From: Xylaria sp. FL1777
Taxonomy: Eukaryota; Ascomycota; Sordariomycetes; Xylariales; Xylariaceae
NCBI GenBank assembly: GCA_022578965.1
Contig: MU400580.1
Location: 124,001 to 188,000 of the forward strand
Length of the DNA: 64,000 nucleotides
Reading direction: 5' to 3'
The translations under genes and the position numbers were made by a program. Each line of letters begins with the position of its first letter. Position 1 is the first letter of the stretch. Of the stretch, positions 27,050 to 37,959 are shown piece after piece. The notes below the pieces were generated by a model. It made no database searches, was not told the DNA's origin, and saw nothing but the letters and a program-made list of their open reading frames with translations.

Positions 27050-27479
27050 TATATAGACATGGGTGTATTTTTACATACATTCTCACTTACTGGTTGGTAC
27101 ACTGTTACTGATCTCGTGGGATGTCACCTGCACGCAAATACGAAGTAGAAGCTAGTAACTGCGAACAGCTCAATCTATTCACATTTTGTGCGTATATCTC
27201 AGGCACTTAGCTCACTATTGGACTAGGTGTACCTACTTTCCAGACCAGTCTTCCAATCCAGAAAGTACCTACCCAGCGACAACGAGCTCAACCATGATCA
27301 AACCCCCGTAACCAAAACTCCAGCCATGCATCCACCCCCTTTAACAAAATGCCAATGCCCTATATCTGTACAATGAACTAACTAAGCACACCCTGCACCG
27401 CCAGCGGGAGCAAGAGCACACCAGAACTCCGCAATTTTACCACCGCTTCGGTCCGCGAGATCTACATGCGGCCTGCAGC

Positions 27480-28114
27480 CTACAGTCTCGCAAGGGTGCC
27501 GACGAAGCCGCAATCCCGCGGGTCCTGCGGCGACTCGACGACGGCGCGGGCCGCGCACTTGCCGTCCGTCGCGCAGCACGTCGACGCGCAGTCGGCGTCG
27601 CTCGTGCACTGGCCAGTGATGAACTGGGAGCCGTTGGCGGCCCCGACGTTGGCGGCGCCGGCGGAGCCGGGCTGGACTACTACCACGGTGCTGCCACTAC
27701 TGGCACCACCACCGCTGCTGCTGTCGCTGTCGCTGTCGCTGCCCGCGCTAGAGGTGGTGGCAGGGTCGGCCGGGGTTGTAGCCGTGGCGTCGCCGTCGCC
27801 GAATCCGCAGCCCGTCTTGCCTGCCTGGAAATCGGCCGCGAGCCCCGAGCACAGGCCGATGGACCCGAAGGTTGCGCAGCAGGCGGTGCCCTGCGCGCAG
27901 TCGTTGCTGTTGATGCACTGCCCGCCGATGAACTGCCCGTGGTTCTGGTTGCCTACGTTGTTTGCACCGGCTGGGTCTGGCAGGGCGGGCGCGGGAGCGG
28001 GCACTGCGGCGACTGTCATGGCCACTGGAAATTGTTTGTTAGTTGTGGGTGAGGCGAGAGATTATGTGACATGGATAACTTACAAGCCAGGATGGTAGCG
28101 GAGAGGCGAACCAT
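27480..28114 (-). CDS. Secreted Cys-rich protein with two BAS2-like domains
   Basis: Exons 28084-28114 and 27480-28024 give 191 residues; the 59-nt intron starts GTAAGT and ends TTCCAG, and splicing joins a canonical secretion signal (MVRLSATILALAMTVAA). Two homologous Cys-rich domains follow: residues about 39-85 (FIGGQC, ACCA, LCSG, QAGKTGCGF) and about 146-186 (FITGQC, TCCAT, CAA, DCGF). They are separated by a Ser/Asp/Gly-rich linker with an Asp-Ser repeat. The pattern resembles biotrophy-associated secreted protein 2 of plant-associated Sordariomycetes, normally a single domain of about 100 residues; here it is doubled. A TATA box lies about 180 bases upstream of the start. The role is unknown; a secreted effector-like or surface protein is likely from the family. 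Confidence 0.75.
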
Positions 28115-29756
28115 TTTGATAGTATGAAAGTTATTACACTTCTAAGTTATGCTGATGGTGAAATAGAGATGTTGGGATTTTTTTTTTTGCCGGGTGTATT
28201 GACTGCGTGAGAGGTCCTGCTCATGTGAATACTGCCGAAGGTGTGATGCTGATAGCGATATCGAGGTGTGATGAGCAGGGCCATCTCTTCACCTTATATA
28301 TATCGGTCTAGGAGACATGTGAAAACGGGTATATGATGGACACCTACCTCTAGAGTTGTTGACTTGTCGGGTCCGGGTGCCAGGAGTCCGCGAGGCTCAG
28401 TGCGTGAGCCTCCGACGCTTTGCGTTTGATGTCCCTTTTCAATACAAGGGGTTAACATGCCAAAGTCTAGTTGGGACTATACGACCAATAACATTGCTTC
28501 CCCAAAATAATTCATTAGTTCTTCTATTTTAGATAGATCGCTTGGCGGAAAACGAGGTGGTAGCTGATGGTAGTGCTACGGAATTGGAGTTTTCTCATAT
28601 CATGATGGAATTCGCGATATGAAGTTCAGAGAGTCATCGTGAGTTTAGTAGTGGTGCATGCAATATGGTGCAGATCTACTAGCACGAGAAGAATACTTAA
28701 GGAGGAGCCTTAGAGTGGCGTAGTGAGCTAACTACCGGCAGCCAATTAATGCGTATGCCATGATCCATGTAAGTTGTTCTTAGTGTAGAAGTTATTACCA
28801 CGATCTGATAGCTGCTCTAGCATGTTAGGACGTTTTAATGAATCCCCCGGATTTTCGAAACGATTATGGGCAGAACATGAAAATCAGGTTGGCAGGACCG
28901 GGTGATTCATGTGGGCGGGCAAATTTTGATCGGAAAGATCATGGCGATCATTGATCACTGCTCCTCTACCCCTGAAGATGCTGGCGCGTCATTGCCGCTC
29001 CGTGCCACATTGCAGCATGTGCGACCCCAGGTAATGTTAGAAAGGGAGATCTAAGGCTAAATCGAGGTCTGAACAGGCCGCGACGATTTTGTTACCATTC
29101 TCACTCTGACAAGTTGACAAGTTGTCGTTGAGGAATGGCGTCAAACGGCCGCACCGCCTCCGTCACGGAGATCAGCTGTAGCCGGCCCCATTCTTCCCGA
29201 AGCTGAAAGTTGAAGCGAGTGTGGCGTTATCAAATTGGAGGATGAGGGAGGAATTATCAAGTGTAATGCAAGCGTTTGGATGAACTCGAACTAGAAGGTC
29301 TTAAGGAAACGAGCAAACAATATGGCATTTCCCCCTCTCGCCATAACAGTAGCGTAATTAATGGTGGGCTGTCAGCCTGCCGAAACACGTCAAGCGGTTG
29401 ATGCGACGATGGCGGCGGGAGAGGAAGGTATATGAGCAAATCTATGACAATCGAAACATGGCATTTCAACAGACACATGAAAAAAACATGACAGCTGCCC
29501 GGAATTCCTCCCGACGACTTTCGGACTCTTGTACCACAGCACTAGACGACAAATCAAAAGTCGGAGGATGGCCGGAAGAGGGAAGAAACTGTTGTCGTCG
29601 GAAGGATGGTCGCAGCAGGTCGAACAAGAGGGATGCTTCTGAAACCCTACGACAACAAAGATGTTGATTGAATGAATCCATGCCGCCACTTGACAGCAGT
29701 ACCGCCAATGTTCTATGGCGCTCCCCAACTTCCAATTGAAGTCGACTACGTGTGAA
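28115..29756. other. Intergenic region, no gene seen
   Basis: The promoter of the BAS2-like gene occupies the left 250 bases. Open frames at 29257-29794 on both strands overlap one another, lack family features and look like chance frames. Confidence 0.5.
28293..28303 (-). promoter_or_regulatory. TATA box of the BAS2-like gene
   Basis: On the minus strand this reads TATATATAAGG, about 180 bases before the ATG at 28114, leaving room for a leader of about 150 nt. Confidence 0.5.
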
Positions 29757-30056
29757 CTAAATTGGCGCCTGTGAGATATTGAAGCCATGCACAATAGCTT
29801 CCGCGCGCGCGCGTTTCATGTACTCATGAGCGCCCCCATTGTCATGTCGCAGCGTGAAGGCCCGATTGAAAGGCCCCTTTCCCCCTAATGCAAACTGAGC
29901 TACTTTCCTGGCCGTGAGCCGACGGCATCGATCTGTTTCTGGTGGCAATGCAGTTCTCTCTCCATAGGTAGTCGAGTCGTAGAACCAGCTTGATCCCGAG
30001 CATGCAGAGACGAGATTAAGGCAGAGAAGCACACAAAGCATATTCATCAACATCAT
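29757..30056 (-). CDS. Possible small secreted protein, 99 residues
   Basis: An uninterrupted frame starts at a true ATG (30056) and encodes a convincing signal peptide (several Met, then LCVLLCLNLVSACS) followed by about 80 polar residues with one more Cys and a basic, helical-looking C-terminal half (EYMKRARAEAIVHGF). No domain is recognised. It is intronless, with no obvious TATA box. Short length and lack of homology keep this tentative; the main support is the signal peptide. Confidence 0.35.
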   Translation of the reverse strand: MMLMNMLCVLLCLNLVSACSGSSWFYDSTTYGERTALPPETDRCRRLTARKVAQFALGGKGPFNRAFTLRHDNGGAHEYMKRARAEAIVHGFNISQAPI

Positions 30057-30786
30057 ACAGTTGGTAAGTCATGCTCATAAGTTCAAGTGGAGTTAGTCAT
30101 AGACCAAGACCACATGGAGTCAATATCCAATCAATCATAAGCATATCACCAATCATAAGCACATCACCACATAACAACAACAATAACAACGAGCTCAAGC
30201 GGGAAAACAAAATGTAGATCTCAGAATGAAACGGCACCGAGACGGAAAAAACAAACTCGATGCCGAGATTAACGAAGGATCTCTTTCCTCTGGAAGCATC
30301 CACAACGACACAAAGCCGTCCATGACCTTGCGCGATGTCGAACAGAAAACAAGACATCGCCAGTCGAATGCTCCGGACTATCTGAGGAAAGGAAAAAGAG
30401 AAGGGAATCTGAAGGCAGTGGAGATGCACGACAGTTTTGCAGGCACACACTAAAGACGCACAGACCAACTAAACCGATAATCACGTGATTAGATCTAGTA
30501 CCCGAAAGAGTGGCTGAAGTGTGGCTAGATAGTGGCATTAGCGGAGCCATGGAGTTGACATTCAGCAGCGTCCCGATTGGCTGGGTTGGTACCTCGGGAA
30601 TTGGCCGAAGTGTGCTCTCGGAATCGAGAGATGAACGCATCAAGATAAACCTCAATTCAATCCTCCCGCCAGCCAGCCAAGCCGCCAACCAATCCGAAGA
30701 AGCGGCACCACAACCTCGCTCCCTCCCCGTCGTCGACACAACCTAATCCAGATCCGACCGGACGAGCGTCCCAGTCCCCCGTCAAG
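30057..30786. other. Intergenic region upstream of sdhC
   Basis: Contains the promoter of the + strand sdhC gene. Overlapping frames of 67-156 codons on both strands show no family signature and I treat them as chance. Confidence 0.5.
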
Positions 30787-31624
30787 ATGAACGTACACAG
30801 AGTAGGCGTCAGGGCGCTGCAGCAAGGTATGCGAGCTTTTGAATGATGCACGCATTGCATTGCATCCTGTCAGTTGAAGGCTGCCGGACACAAGTCACAT
30901 AATAATAAGGGAGGACGTGCATGAAAGCTTCCAACATCAGATAAAAACAAAAAAAAAAAGGACAAAGCCGCAACGAAGAGCTATTCAAGATGTGCTAACG
31001 TATCGTCAAACTCTAGTTGCGCGACCCAATGCCATCTCCCAGAATGTCCCACGCCTGATGGTTGCGAGTCTACAAGTCCGGTATGTACATCTATCATCTC
31101 TTTCTTTCTTTCTTTCTTTCTTTCTATCTCTCTCTGAAAACAAAAATAAAAATAAATGCTAACCCCTCCCTCCCTCCAGCACCGCAGCAACAACAAAAGT
31201 AACCCCAGACGAAGCCCAAGCCCTCCTCGCCTCGCAGCGCCTGCGCCGGCCGATAGCCCCGCACCTCTCGGCCTACGACTACAAGCAGACATGGTTCTCG
31301 ACGTCGGTGTGGACGCGGATCACGGGCGGCGGGCTGACGGCGGCGCTGTACGTGTTCTCGCTGTCGTACCTGGCGGCGCCGCTGACGGGGTGGCACCTGG
31401 AGTCGGCGTCGCTGGCAGCGGCCGCGGGCGGGCTGCCCCTCGCCGCCAAGGCCGGGCTCAAGGTCCTCGTCACCTGGCCCTTCGTCTTCCACCTCTACAA
31501 CGGCGTGCGTCATCTCGTCTGGGACTTGGCCAAGGGGTACAACAAGCCTGTTATCCACGCTGGCAATATCGCTGTGTGGAGCGCCAGTCTGGTTAGTGCG
31601 CTGGGTATTGTTTACTTTGTGTAA
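30787..31624 (+). CDS. sdhC: Succinate dehydrogenase cytochrome b560 subunit (complex II subunit C)
   Basis: Three exons, 30787-30826, 31017-31080 and 31180-31624, give 182 residues, the usual fungal length. Introns begin GTATGC and GTATGT, and intron 1 has a TGCTAAC branch site. The N-terminus is a basic mitochondrial presequence. Landmarks are RPIAPHLSAY (56-67), SVWTRITGG (77-85; Ser77 and Arg81 match the quinone-site Ser27 and Arg31 of bacterial SdhC), and FHLYNGVRHLVWD (138-150), where His139 is the expected haem b ligand. Three membrane helices fit 85-105, 125-145 and 159-181. The product anchors SdhA/SdhB in the inner membrane and helps form the ubiquinone site, the target of SDHI fungicides. 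It is convergent with TAF6. Confidence 0.95.
31098..31126. repeat. (TTTC)n tract in sdhC intron 2
   Basis: About six TTTC units form a long pyrimidine tract inside the second intron of sdhC. Confidence 0.85.
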
Positions 31625-32213
31625 AGGGGGTTTGGAGACGGGAGTGTCTTGCAGTGTAAATAATATAAATTCAAAAATTACGATGCTACCTGAGGTGTAC
31701 GAGGGAAGTGGAGAGTGACGACTTTGTGCGACCGTGTGTCTGCGAAACAGACGCCGGGTAGGTACTTTCACGGGACGCGTAGGTGACGATAGCATAAGTC
31801 CCTTGCATGAATACATGACCTGTACATTTCTTCTGTCTCAACCGTTTATTTGAGTCTTTATCGCGGTCTAGCTAGTAGTTACTAGCCTCCATCCCAACGA
31901 ATGAACCCATGTGCCCTCTCATCTCCACGTAGTTAGTTTTCAACGTCGTCTCGCAAACTCCTAAGTAATGCAGATTAAACGCCATTCCTATGATCATCAG
32001 GGGTATTGACCAAACGCCATACAAAAATGCCACCCATCTATTTCATGGGTCAAAATCCCACAAATACTCCCTTTCCCTCCTCTCTCTTTTCTTCCTTTCC
32101 TTTTCTGCCTGTTCTTTCCATCTCTCCTCCTATCTTATCCTCTCTTTCTTTCTTAGACGATCACTATTCTCTTAGCCTTGTTCAACAAGCTCCGCCTCGA
32201 TGAACCCTCGGTT
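31625..32213. other. Intergenic region between convergent sdhC and TAF6
   Basis: Holds the 3' ends of both genes. A strongly pyrimidine-rich tract (C/T runs) spans about 32065-32165 on the + strand. No open frame of interest. Confidence 0.6.
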
Positions 32214-33712
32214 CTACTGAAAGTTCATAGCATCGAGGACAGCCTGGTTGACTTGATGGTTGGCAAGTCGGACGACCCGTTCGCCTATGATGTCGCCGAG
32301 GAACTCCTTGACTTGGCTAGCTTCACGATCAGTAGCATTCCCATTCACGCCGTCCATTATCATATCGTCATCAGCTAGGGATTGAGTAGCCTTCAAGATA
32401 CCACCAACCACCATTTCGAAATCAAGACGGCTAGTTTCACCCTTCTCTCTTAAGGGCTGTAGCATCGTCGAGTCAAAGGCCTTTAAATTTGGTAAGACAA
32501 GAACCTTAATAGCTTCAGGTCCACCAGCTGCCAGGATGCCGAGAACAGCCCCATACCAAACTTGTGGGGGCATGCTGGGATTCAAGAATGCTTTCAGGCA
32601 AGATCGGGTAAGTTTTGGCCGTAGAACTTTGTTTGAACCTGAGTACTTAATCGCAATTTGCCCGATTAGAGAGGCCGCAACTTCGCGAAGCAGGTATTGT
32701 TCTTTGACGGCATCACTTCCGCTCTCAGATCCCAGTCGTCGTCCCAGCAAGCATGTCAAAACCGGCGCGCACAGAGCGCTGGCGTATGGATCAACAAAAA
32801 TGTGCTCGTTGGTGATCAAAGCATTCGTTAAGTCCATCATCTGTCGCAAAACGAAAAGATCGTCAAGGTAATGTGTAACTTGATTGGAGATGAAGTTGAC
32901 ATAGTAGGGCATCAGCTGGTGAGTGCCCGGTTCAGCAGTAACAGCGGCTAAAGCTGCCTGGCGTAGTCGCTGAACCTCTGGGTCGGGATTGTCGTCCAAC
33001 AGAGCGGCTTGGACCTTTTCAAAGAAAAGGATTTGTTCTTGAGAGACGGCATGCTTAACAGCGGGTCGGAAACTGGGGTTATCATGTCCGGAAAAGGCGG
33101 CAAGAGCAGGGTTAGCGCCAGGACCCTTAGGTAGAAGATCTTGTGACCGTGCCTCTGTGGACGTGGGGTTCTGTGGGACAGTAGGCTGGACACCTTCAAT
33201 AGCTAGCCAATGACCTAGAATGGATTGAATAATTAGTAGTCAGTCGTGGTAGGGATACTATGTTGCCATAGATGCGTACTTGTGTAGTTTGCATCCCGAG
33301 AAACTTTGGGTAATGCCCCATTGATAACCCGCTCGAAATCGGCTTCTTCGTCATCAATATAGAAGAAAGGCTGGCCCATAGTCGCCTCTCCGTATCGCAA
33401 TGATTTGGTCGAATCGTACCCGTAGAGCGGTTCAACATCTAGCACTCGCAACGCTAGAGAAACATCCTTAACGGTCATAGAGGTACGTTTGCCAAGACGC
33501 ATGAACCGCAGAGCCTCCGCAATTACTTGCCCGATACGATACTCCACATCTTGTGATAATGTACGCAATGTCTCATCGCTGAGAGATGAGATACCAACTG
33601 ACTCGGCTACATCCCTAACGTTCTCGGGGTTCCAAAGCAGTCTTTGTTCATTCGAAACTCCTTTGTTACCAGAGTCCTGCGCAGGGGCACGGGAATCTCG
33701 TGCAGTCGACAT
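32214..33712 (-). CDS. taf6: Transcription initiation factor TFIID subunit 6
   Basis: Exons 33280-33712 and 32214-33214 give 477 residues; the 65-nt intron (GTACGC ... TACTAATTATTC ... CTAG) joins ANYT to [11 protein letters not shown], a conserved TAF6 passage. Residues about 25-95 are the histone-fold domain ([56 protein letters not shown]), which pairs with TAF9 in TFIID and SAGA. Residues about 215-440 are the HEAT-like TAF6 C-terminal domain ([49 protein letters not shown]). A basal transcription factor acting in the nucleus, expected to be essential. The C-terminus ends [10 protein letters not shown]. Confidence 0.95.
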
Positions 33713-35082
33713 GGTTGTCTGTTTATTTCTCGTGTATGGGGAAAACGAAGAGTGAGTCGACGGCTGCAGGTATAAAACGAGTGGTGAGTGATTATTGAAG
33801 TATCGTCAGAAAGAATCTGCATTCTCAATTAGCATGGGTCATGGACAATTGGCGCACGCTTGGAGTCGGAGAATGGCTTACGGTCGATAAAAATCGAATC
33901 GAGTGAAACAGCTACAGCACGGAATCGAAGTCGCTATTGTCCGAGCAGGTAGTAAGATAAGCTAGAATCTCTAGTTAAGAATGGAGAGAGAAGATCAAAC
34001 GATTGACTCGAGGTAAGATGCCGATGAATCGCACACGTTGCGTAGGATCACGATGTCTGCCACACATCAAAGTTAGCAGCCTCAACAAGCTAGAGATTCT
34101 TAGATTGGCTGACCAACAAAGGGCGAGGAGTCTCTCGAGTAGCGCGTCGGGCTTAAGTAACGTGGGAGATGATACCGGAGTACTGTTGTGATCGTAGAAG
34201 GCAAATCCGAAGGCAGATTGATGATACGACTAGCTACGGATGAGTTATCGATGGCTGAAGTTGTCGAAGCTCGTCTCGTGTTTGGAAGACGGTGGGTCAA
34301 GTGGCGAGAACCCAGATAAAGTGACCAGGAGCTGCGCTCGGGAGAGATAATACAAGACCGGGCGAAGAACAAGGCTAAGGCCAGTTGCTGGTGTAGCTGG
34401 ACAACCTGCCTTATATGGTCGCCGGACTGGCTATGGGGAGTGACGTTACCTAGGCAGTTGGTCTATTCGTTCGGGCAGTCTGGCACACTGGGCGATGGGT
34501 GACGACGAATTTTGACGCGGTGTGATAGGCAAAGAAGTTCGTTGGTATGGCCGGTGGCGGGTGGGAACAAAGGAGCGGTTGAGGGTGACAGCCAGAGTCG
34601 ACGTTCACCACAGAAAGATGAAGCTGAGAATAGCTTCCTTCGGGAGGAGTTCAGTTGAAGGTCCGACAGCCTTGCGCTCGGCAGCTATCGGATTGTCGTC
34701 CCCTGATTGGTCCCCAGATCTAGCATATTGTGGGCTTTTCGAATCATACTAACCCATTTAAGTAAGTGGACTCCCCATCTAATATCTTATCCTGGATGCA
34801 GACCAAATGTAGATTATCGACAAATTGTTCAGGCAAGCTATTGTATGCTAATCAAACCCACCAATTGCTTAGTTCAAATTTCACTCCAGGTAAAGTTACC
34901 GGATACACAGCTGGGCAATTTCGAGTTATTGTGAGTGTTCGATTATTATTGATAATACATAATTAGCTGTGTCTTATCCAGCATCCTGTCAACTAAGCCA
35001 TCTAGGGCTAGGGCCATCTCTATCTTGTAGTGACCGTGACCATAGAAGCTTCAATTCTTTCGATGGGTATCATAAAAACCTC
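33713..35082. other. Intergenic region upstream of TAF6
   Basis: Contains the TAF6 promoter on its left and the 3' flank of the small gene on its right. Frames of 60-90 codons occur on both strands but none has a recognisable domain. Confidence 0.5.
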
Positions 35083-35563
35083 CTAGTTGGAGAACTTCTC
35101 CGAGACATGTTTTCTGTAGACAAAAGAGCGTTAAATTTACGCTATCACGGTATGGTATACATCCGTGACAGATGCCAGGTGTGGTGTGGTAAGTAGGTGT
35201 ATTGTGGCGCAACTTACCCAGTGATCTTCTCAAAGCCCTCGCGAGCGCCGTCTGTAATCTTCTCTAGCTGGTTATGGTTCAGCTTGTCGTTGTTGTACTT
35301 TTTGTTCAGGAACTCGGCGGCTAATACCAGTAAGCTTCTTAGTCACTCCCAAGTCACTAGATGATAGATCTATACGATGGAAATTGGAAAGGAGGATACA
35401 AGTAGTAGGTAGATACGAATAATGAGGAATGGAGAGAAGAATGACGAGGACGAGACATACCCTTGTCACCGTAGTCGTCCTTCTGGCCAGCTGCCGGGGC
35501 GGTGTTGGTTTGGCCGCTGACATTGCCCTGGCCCTTGCCCGCGAAGCTCTTGAGCGCATCCAT
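35083..35563 (-). CDS. Small conserved fungal protein, 78 residues, three exons
   Basis: Exons 35461-35563, 35218-35320 and 35083-35113 are joined by introns starting GTATGT and GTAAGT and ending ATTAG and TACAG. The product begins MDALKSFAGKGQGN, has KDDYGDKAAEFLNKKYN in the middle, then LEKITDGAREGFEKITG, and ends KHVSEKFSN. If the second intron were not removed, translation would stop right after ITG; the 31-nt last exon adds a tail I would expect from this family of small fungal proteins. It is hydrophilic and predicted helical, without signal or membrane segment. I recognise the type from fungal genomes but know no assigned function. The reading is strongly supported by frame and splice sites. 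Confidence 0.75.
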
Positions 35564-36985
35564 GATGATTGATTTAGGAGAAGTAATGCTTTGTATTTAG
35601 ATGTGTGTGTTTGCTGTAGGTTGAGATGGAGGAAATGGTTTACGACTTCAAGCCATAAAATAGGCGAATTCATCTAGCTTATATACCTACCACATGAACC
35701 AAGATCCACGGACATATGTAGTTGAAGACCTATCCGATGGCGTAACACGAAAGGGCGATTTACACGCAAGCGTGCCCATGTCTTTGTTACATGCGCGATG
35801 ACGTCGTGGCGGTTTAGTCTCCTTGGCCCAGACTTGCCCACCTACGCATGCCAAGAAATGGAAGCTCAGAGCTAGACCGGAATAGCGGATCCAGATTCAA
35901 GGGTCTTCCCTAACCCATTTAGAAACAGGCTTCGCTGCTCACCCTTTAGTCGTGATTGACGTTATCTAGGTATCTAGGTCTTTGATGTAATTGTAAGTAG
36001 ATATTTATCCGATCTAAATTGAATTGAGCCTCCTAAAAAAAATATGCCGAGAGGAAAAGAAAGAAGCTCCTACAGATTTCATACATTCATTCCATGCATG
36101 GAATCTTGTATTCAAGCCCCTTATATTATGTTAAACTCCAACTCTCATAATATCGTGATCAGTGTTATAGATGCAGGGACCTATCTATTTACGAAGCTGT
36201 GCTCCGCATAATATTACTATTGAACGTAAGTCCTACAATGGGTACATGAGTTGGGATGGTATCTCGTAGACACCGGAATTATTTTCAGATAATCGACGAT
36301 CATTTTTCAGGTCGATTCTTCTAGGATAAATCGCATATTTTATCTGTTTCAAAATTTAAACACTTCACAAAGAAAAATTTTAGATCTAAACCTCTGCCGT
36401 AAGGGGCCCCGGTATGCGCCGAACATAGATGGTAGTACCTATGCGACAAGTTGGACACTCACATCTCTGCCGTCTGGTTTCGTCGGACAAACTATACCCT
36501 TGAGTGAACCTATCCACTTCCTGTTCCAATGGACAATTCTTCCGTCTTCACTTCGGAAAATTATGAGTAGCTAGTTCAAGTACAAGATCCCCAAATAGAG
36601 TGCTTGTGCCAAATGTAGCGTGCTTGGCAGGGGTTCTCATAGTTGCCGACTTACTACGTCATAAAGGTATACAGTTAGAAATTTAATGCAGCTTATGATA
36701 GAGCTGTGACACTTTTTTATAAGCTTCAAAAACCTAAATCATGTAATTGGCCCTACTGTGTAGTATTGTGCCCCAAATAAGGCCATAACATTGATTGAAT
36801 ATAAGTCTCCGTGTAAGATAACGAAGAGCCAACCGAACACGTATGAACTAGTTATACTGCCAGAATTGGCATGTCAATCAAAGTAATCTTGTGCACTCAA
36901 CTTTGGCCTAGCTAGATGCACGCTTAGGGCTATTAGCTCCCTTAAACTTAGGTGTGGCATCACTTAGAAAGAGGCGCATAGATCC
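35564..36985. other. Intergenic region, no gene seen
   Basis: Left part is the promoter of the small gene. From about 36000 the composition becomes more AT-rich (long A and T runs), with no open frame of note. Confidence 0.5.
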
Positions 36986-37568
36986 TTATTTCGTCTGTGC
37001 CTTGTATAATGCCTGTCTCTCTTTCCGATCTTCTTTCTGGCAAGCGTTACAGCAGTAGAAGGACGCTTGACAGACCGCACAGCTGCTAAATTGGTCTCGC
37101 ATTTCGACTTTAGGACACTATATGCCATTGATGATATTTAGCATCGGATTTCTCAATGCAAATACTCTAGGCTTGTTACTGACATGCTCATTGCTGCATA
37201 ACATGTGACCCATCTCGGCACCTCGAAGCCGCATATACCAAGCTTCTTGAAAGCGACCCTGTGCCTCGCGAAGAGCCCCAATATTCTCTTTTGTAGCGGC
37301 AGCGTCCTGATCAGGGCCGTGTCTTTCTGGCACTAAAAGTGCCTTAGAGAGGAAGTCTGCCCGCTCGAATCAAGGCTTCCCCTAGCCCGTTGTACGTAAT
37401 GGCAACCTGAATGGACAGTTTAGGATACACCTGAAACTTGAGCGCGAGCGTCTCACGATGCAGTGTAATGGACTCCTCGAATCTCCCCATCTGCATACTC
37501 TGGGAGGCGGCATTGGACTTAGAAACAGCGAGCACGGCGCCTCCGAACAAATGATTCTGAAAGTAGAC
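36986..37568 (-). pseudogene. Broken TPR protein with a degenerate MYND-like zinc finger
   Basis: From 37568 (after an AG acceptor) the frame reads TPR helices: HLFGGAVLAVSKSNAASQ, MGRFEESITLHRETLALK, VAITYNGLGEALIRAGR. It then runs into a stop at 37344, while the next TPR (DFLSKALLVPERHGPDQDA, IGALREAQGRFQEAW) continues in another frame only bases away, so an indel near 37345-37378 breaks the gene. A 48-nt intron (37118-37165; GTATTT, TGCTAAAT, ATAG) leads to the last exon, 36986-37117, with CAVC and YCCNACQKEDRKERQALYK. This matches the first half of a MYND finger, but the final His and Cys positions are Gln and Tyr. The N-terminal part is not recognisable. A fungal TPR/MYND relative, probably non-functional. 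Confidence 0.6.
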
Positions 37569-37959
37569 CTGGTGCTAACATAGGGGATGATCGAGGATGA
37601 TCGCGTATGCTGAATAATATGGGTAGCGAATTCTTGCCGCAGCGTGCTAATAGATATTTTATTTTGGGGGAATAGAGAACTCAACTTGCGAATGTTGATG
37701 AACGTCTCCGTTGTGTAAAATTATTGTGTCACCTGCAAGTACAGCAATCATTAATATGGTAGATCTGAATAGACTTTCGCCATAATTTACACGAGGGCTG
37801 TCTTGGACGTGAAGATTGAGGATATGCCAATTTTGGTATCTTGAATTAAAATAATAGATTCCAGCACCCTTGAACTATAGGCCACTCTTAAAATTAGGTG
37901 AGTGAATAAGTTATCTAGTGGCCATACACATGTAGGCAGACATCCAAGCTACGAGCTCG
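37569..37959. other. Short intergenic or decayed 5' part of the TPR gene
   Basis: May hold lost upstream exons of the TPR/MYND pseudogene; frames are short and broken. It also carries the 3' flank of the Ecm33-like gene. Confidence 0.4.

Noticed and set aside
29390..29794. 134-codon minus-strand frame and its overlapping partners
   Set aside because: Three frames on both strands cover the same bases, none with signal, domain or plausible splice context.
31124..31816. 230-codon minus-strand frame over sdhC
   Set aside because: It is the antisense shadow of the sdhC last exon; the sense strand carries the conserved complex II residues.
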